Shown here: in pieces, positions 6,198 through 7,126 of the stretch
Position numbering within the stretch: the stretch's first letter is position 1
Layout of the letters: every line of letters starts with the position of its first letter
Origin: Planctomycetia bacterium
Lineage (GTDB): Bacteria; Planctomycetota; Planctomycetia; Pirellulales; UBA1268
Assembly (NCBI GenBank): GCA_010027105.1
Contig: RGVT01000135.1
Coordinates: forward strand, 1 to 7,126
Direction of reading: 5' to 3'
Length of the DNA: 7,126 nt
Translations under genes and position numbers: made by a program
Notes under the pieces: generated by a model
The model's database searches: none
Seen by the model: only the letters and a program-made list of their open reading frames with translations
What the model was told of the DNA's origin: nothing

Positions 6198-6882
6198 CCC
6201 GCGGATCGGCCTCCAGGCTCTTCATCTCCTCCTTGAACTCCTCCGGCGTCATCCGCAGCCGGCGTTCGAACGCGAGCCGCGCCAGGCCCCACCGGGCGGC
6301 CGTCACCGCCGCCGCCGCCGCGAGCACCGGCACGAGCGTGCCGCGCAGAACCGCCACGGCCCGGCCCGCGTCGAGCGTGGCCGGGTCCGCCCGCAGCAGG
6401 CCCACGATCGGCCCGGTGGCGCACGCCGCCGCCACCGCGATCACCGCCAGGCAGGCGGCGTTCCAGAGCGCGGCCCGGAGCGTGGCCGCGGAGAGGATCC
6501 GGCCCAGGCCGGCGAGCGGATCGACGCGCCGCCAGCGCGGGGCCGCCCGGGAGAGCCGCCAGGCCGAGCCGTCGAGCAGGATCCGGACGCAGAGCCCGGC
6601 ACCGGCGGCGCCGAGCACGAGCGCCGCGGTGGGCCCGAGCACCCGCCAGGGCACGGGGAGCGGGTCGCCGCCGCGGGGCGCGCGTGCGGCTGTGAACGAC
6701 TCGCGCATGAACGCGCCGGCCGCGGGCACGGCCGTGTTCGACCAGCCGGGCAGGAGGATCACGGCGGCCGCCGCCAGCGCCACGAAGGCCGGCAGCGCCG
6801 CGTTCGGCGCCGCCCCCTGCTCACGGGCCGCGGCCCGCCGCCGGGGCGTCGCCGGGATCGACCGCTCCGCCGCGTCGGCCAT
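6130..6882 (-). CDS. flhB: FlhB-like flagellar export protein lacking the cytoplasmic autocleavage domain (250 aa)
   Basis: FlhB is a core membrane protein of the flagellar type III export gate. Its cytoplasmic domain cleaves itself at NPTH and switches substrate specificity. Here the N-terminus (AERSIPATPRRRAAAREQGAAPN, residues 5-27) matches the FlhB pattern ERTE.PTPRR...ARE.GQ. Hydrophobic segments lie at about 30-50, 80-102, 137-162 and 180-204. RVDPLAGLGRILS (119-131) matches the conserved R.NPL.GL.R.FS loop, and LAFERRLRMTPEEFKEEMKSLEADPRVR (203-230) matches the linker after the last helix. The homology then stops at LARR (234), 16 unrelated residues follow, and there is a stop. Full-length FlhB is about 350 residues, so the NPTH domain is missing. 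The start is strong: GAGGTGA ends a few bases before the ATG at 6882, and only 3 bp separate it from the fliR stop. This may be a decayed gene or a reduced export gate. Confidence 0.82.
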   Translation of the reverse strand: MADAAERSIPATPRRRAAAREQGAAPNAALPAFVALAAAAVILLPGWSNTAVPAAGAFMRESFTAARAPRGGDPLPVPWRVLGPTAALVLGAAGAGLCVRILLDGSAWRLSRAAPRWRRVDPLAGLGRILSAATLRAALWNAACLAVIAVAAACATGPIVGLLRADPATLDAGRAVAVLRGTLVPVLAAAAAVTAARWGLARLAFERRLRMTPEEFKEEMKSLEADPRVRLARRSWTAPSRPVADTRSGR

Positions 6883-6885
6883 CGC

Positions 6886-7126
6886 TCACCTCGCGCCGAA
6901 GATGCGTTCGAGCGGACCCTGGAGCAGGCTCGGGAAGCCGTGCACCCAGCCGTCGGCGCCGATGGAGAGGGCGGCCAGGAGCACCGCGGCGGCCAGCGCC
7001 TCGAGGAGGCCCGGCCCGGGTACGAACGGCACCGTGCGGAGCGCCAGCGCCGCGGCCAGGTGAAACGCCACCACCGCCAGGACCGCGGGGACGGCGACGG
7101 TGAGGGCGAGCGCGAACGCGAGGCCG
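6886..7126 (-). CDS. fliR: Flagellar biosynthesis protein FliR, C-terminal part (N-terminus off window)
   Basis: Seventy-nine C-terminal residues are visible and the frame is open to the right edge. A GTG at 7074 is internal to the longer frame and is not the true start. The visible part has a hydrophobic helix (about GLAFALALTVAVPAVLAVVAFHLAAALAL), a short loop with R..P, and a second helix (GLLEALAAAVLLAALSIGA). It ends in a short tail, GPLERIFGAR. This fits the end of FliR, which has a proline-containing penultimate helix followed by an R..P loop and a final helix. FliR forms the export gate with FliP and FliQ. The assignment rests as much on the gene order, directly upstream of flhB with a 3-bp gap, as on sequence. 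The region is weakly conserved and has no diagnostic motif. Confidence 0.65.
   Translation of the reverse strand, partial: GLAFALALTVAVPAVLAVVAFHLAAALALRTVPFVPGPGLLEALAAAVLLAALSIGADGWVHGFPSLLQGPLERIFGAR
6889..6895 (-). promoter_or_regulatory. Shine-Dalgarno site of flhB within the end of fliR
   Basis: On the minus strand, GAGG lies at the very end of fliR just before its TGA stop (6886-6888), about six bases from the flhB ATG at 6882. The overlap of the ribosome binding site with the fliR end indicates co-transcription and probably translational coupling. Confidence 0.6.

Overview
The window is very GC-rich and densely packed. Its protein families look planctomycetal: an exported TPR protein, a double-unit ABC-2 permease that starts MFV..LERELR and contains NPILWREIRTRAYG, a TPR protein with the segment VKACPTDVEARRHYADVLWRRG, and a membrane protein with SLLGAKRPQ..WQ.IV. 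These resemblances come from memory of planctomycete (Pirellulales-like) genomes, so the assignment is an inference and not a search result.

Layout from left to right. (1) A membrane-protein gene on the minus strand runs off the left edge (1-373). (2) Immediately in front of its start codon lies a short tandem array with a 39-bp period (374-468). It carries two perfect GTAG-led palindromes that look like REP elements. (3) A small exported protein of unknown function lies on the plus strand (590-937). (4) Converging on it after a 9-bp gap is an exported TPR protein on the minus strand (947-2304), whose reading frame is broken near 1255. (5) Divergent from that gene is a plus-strand ABC-2 type permease made of two tandem permease units (2414-4084). 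(6) Its 3' end overlaps by 14 bp a minus-strand TPR gene for a probable lipoprotein or anchored protein (4071-4877). (7) Divergent from that is a plus-strand PAPS-type sulfotransferase (5013-6197). (8) The sulfotransferase overlaps tail to tail with a minus-strand flhB-like gene (6130-6882) that lacks the whole cytoplasmic autocleavage domain. Upstream of flhB, and tightly coupled to it, is the C-terminal part of fliR, which runs off the right edge (6886-7126).

The genes do not form one obvious pathway. The left and middle parts are single genes in alternating orientation, with two divergent intergenic regions (2305-2413 and 4878-5012) as likely promoter regions. The right edge is the end of a flagellar export-apparatus operon in the usual fliR-flhB order. 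I see no RNA gene, no CRISPR array, no insertion sequence with a transposase and no convincing rho-independent terminator. The most unusual points are the REP-like array fused to a ribosome binding site, the FlhB that ends before its NPTH domain, and the single-base-type frameshift in an otherwise well-preserved TPR gene. I did not find a clear new multi-gene system.
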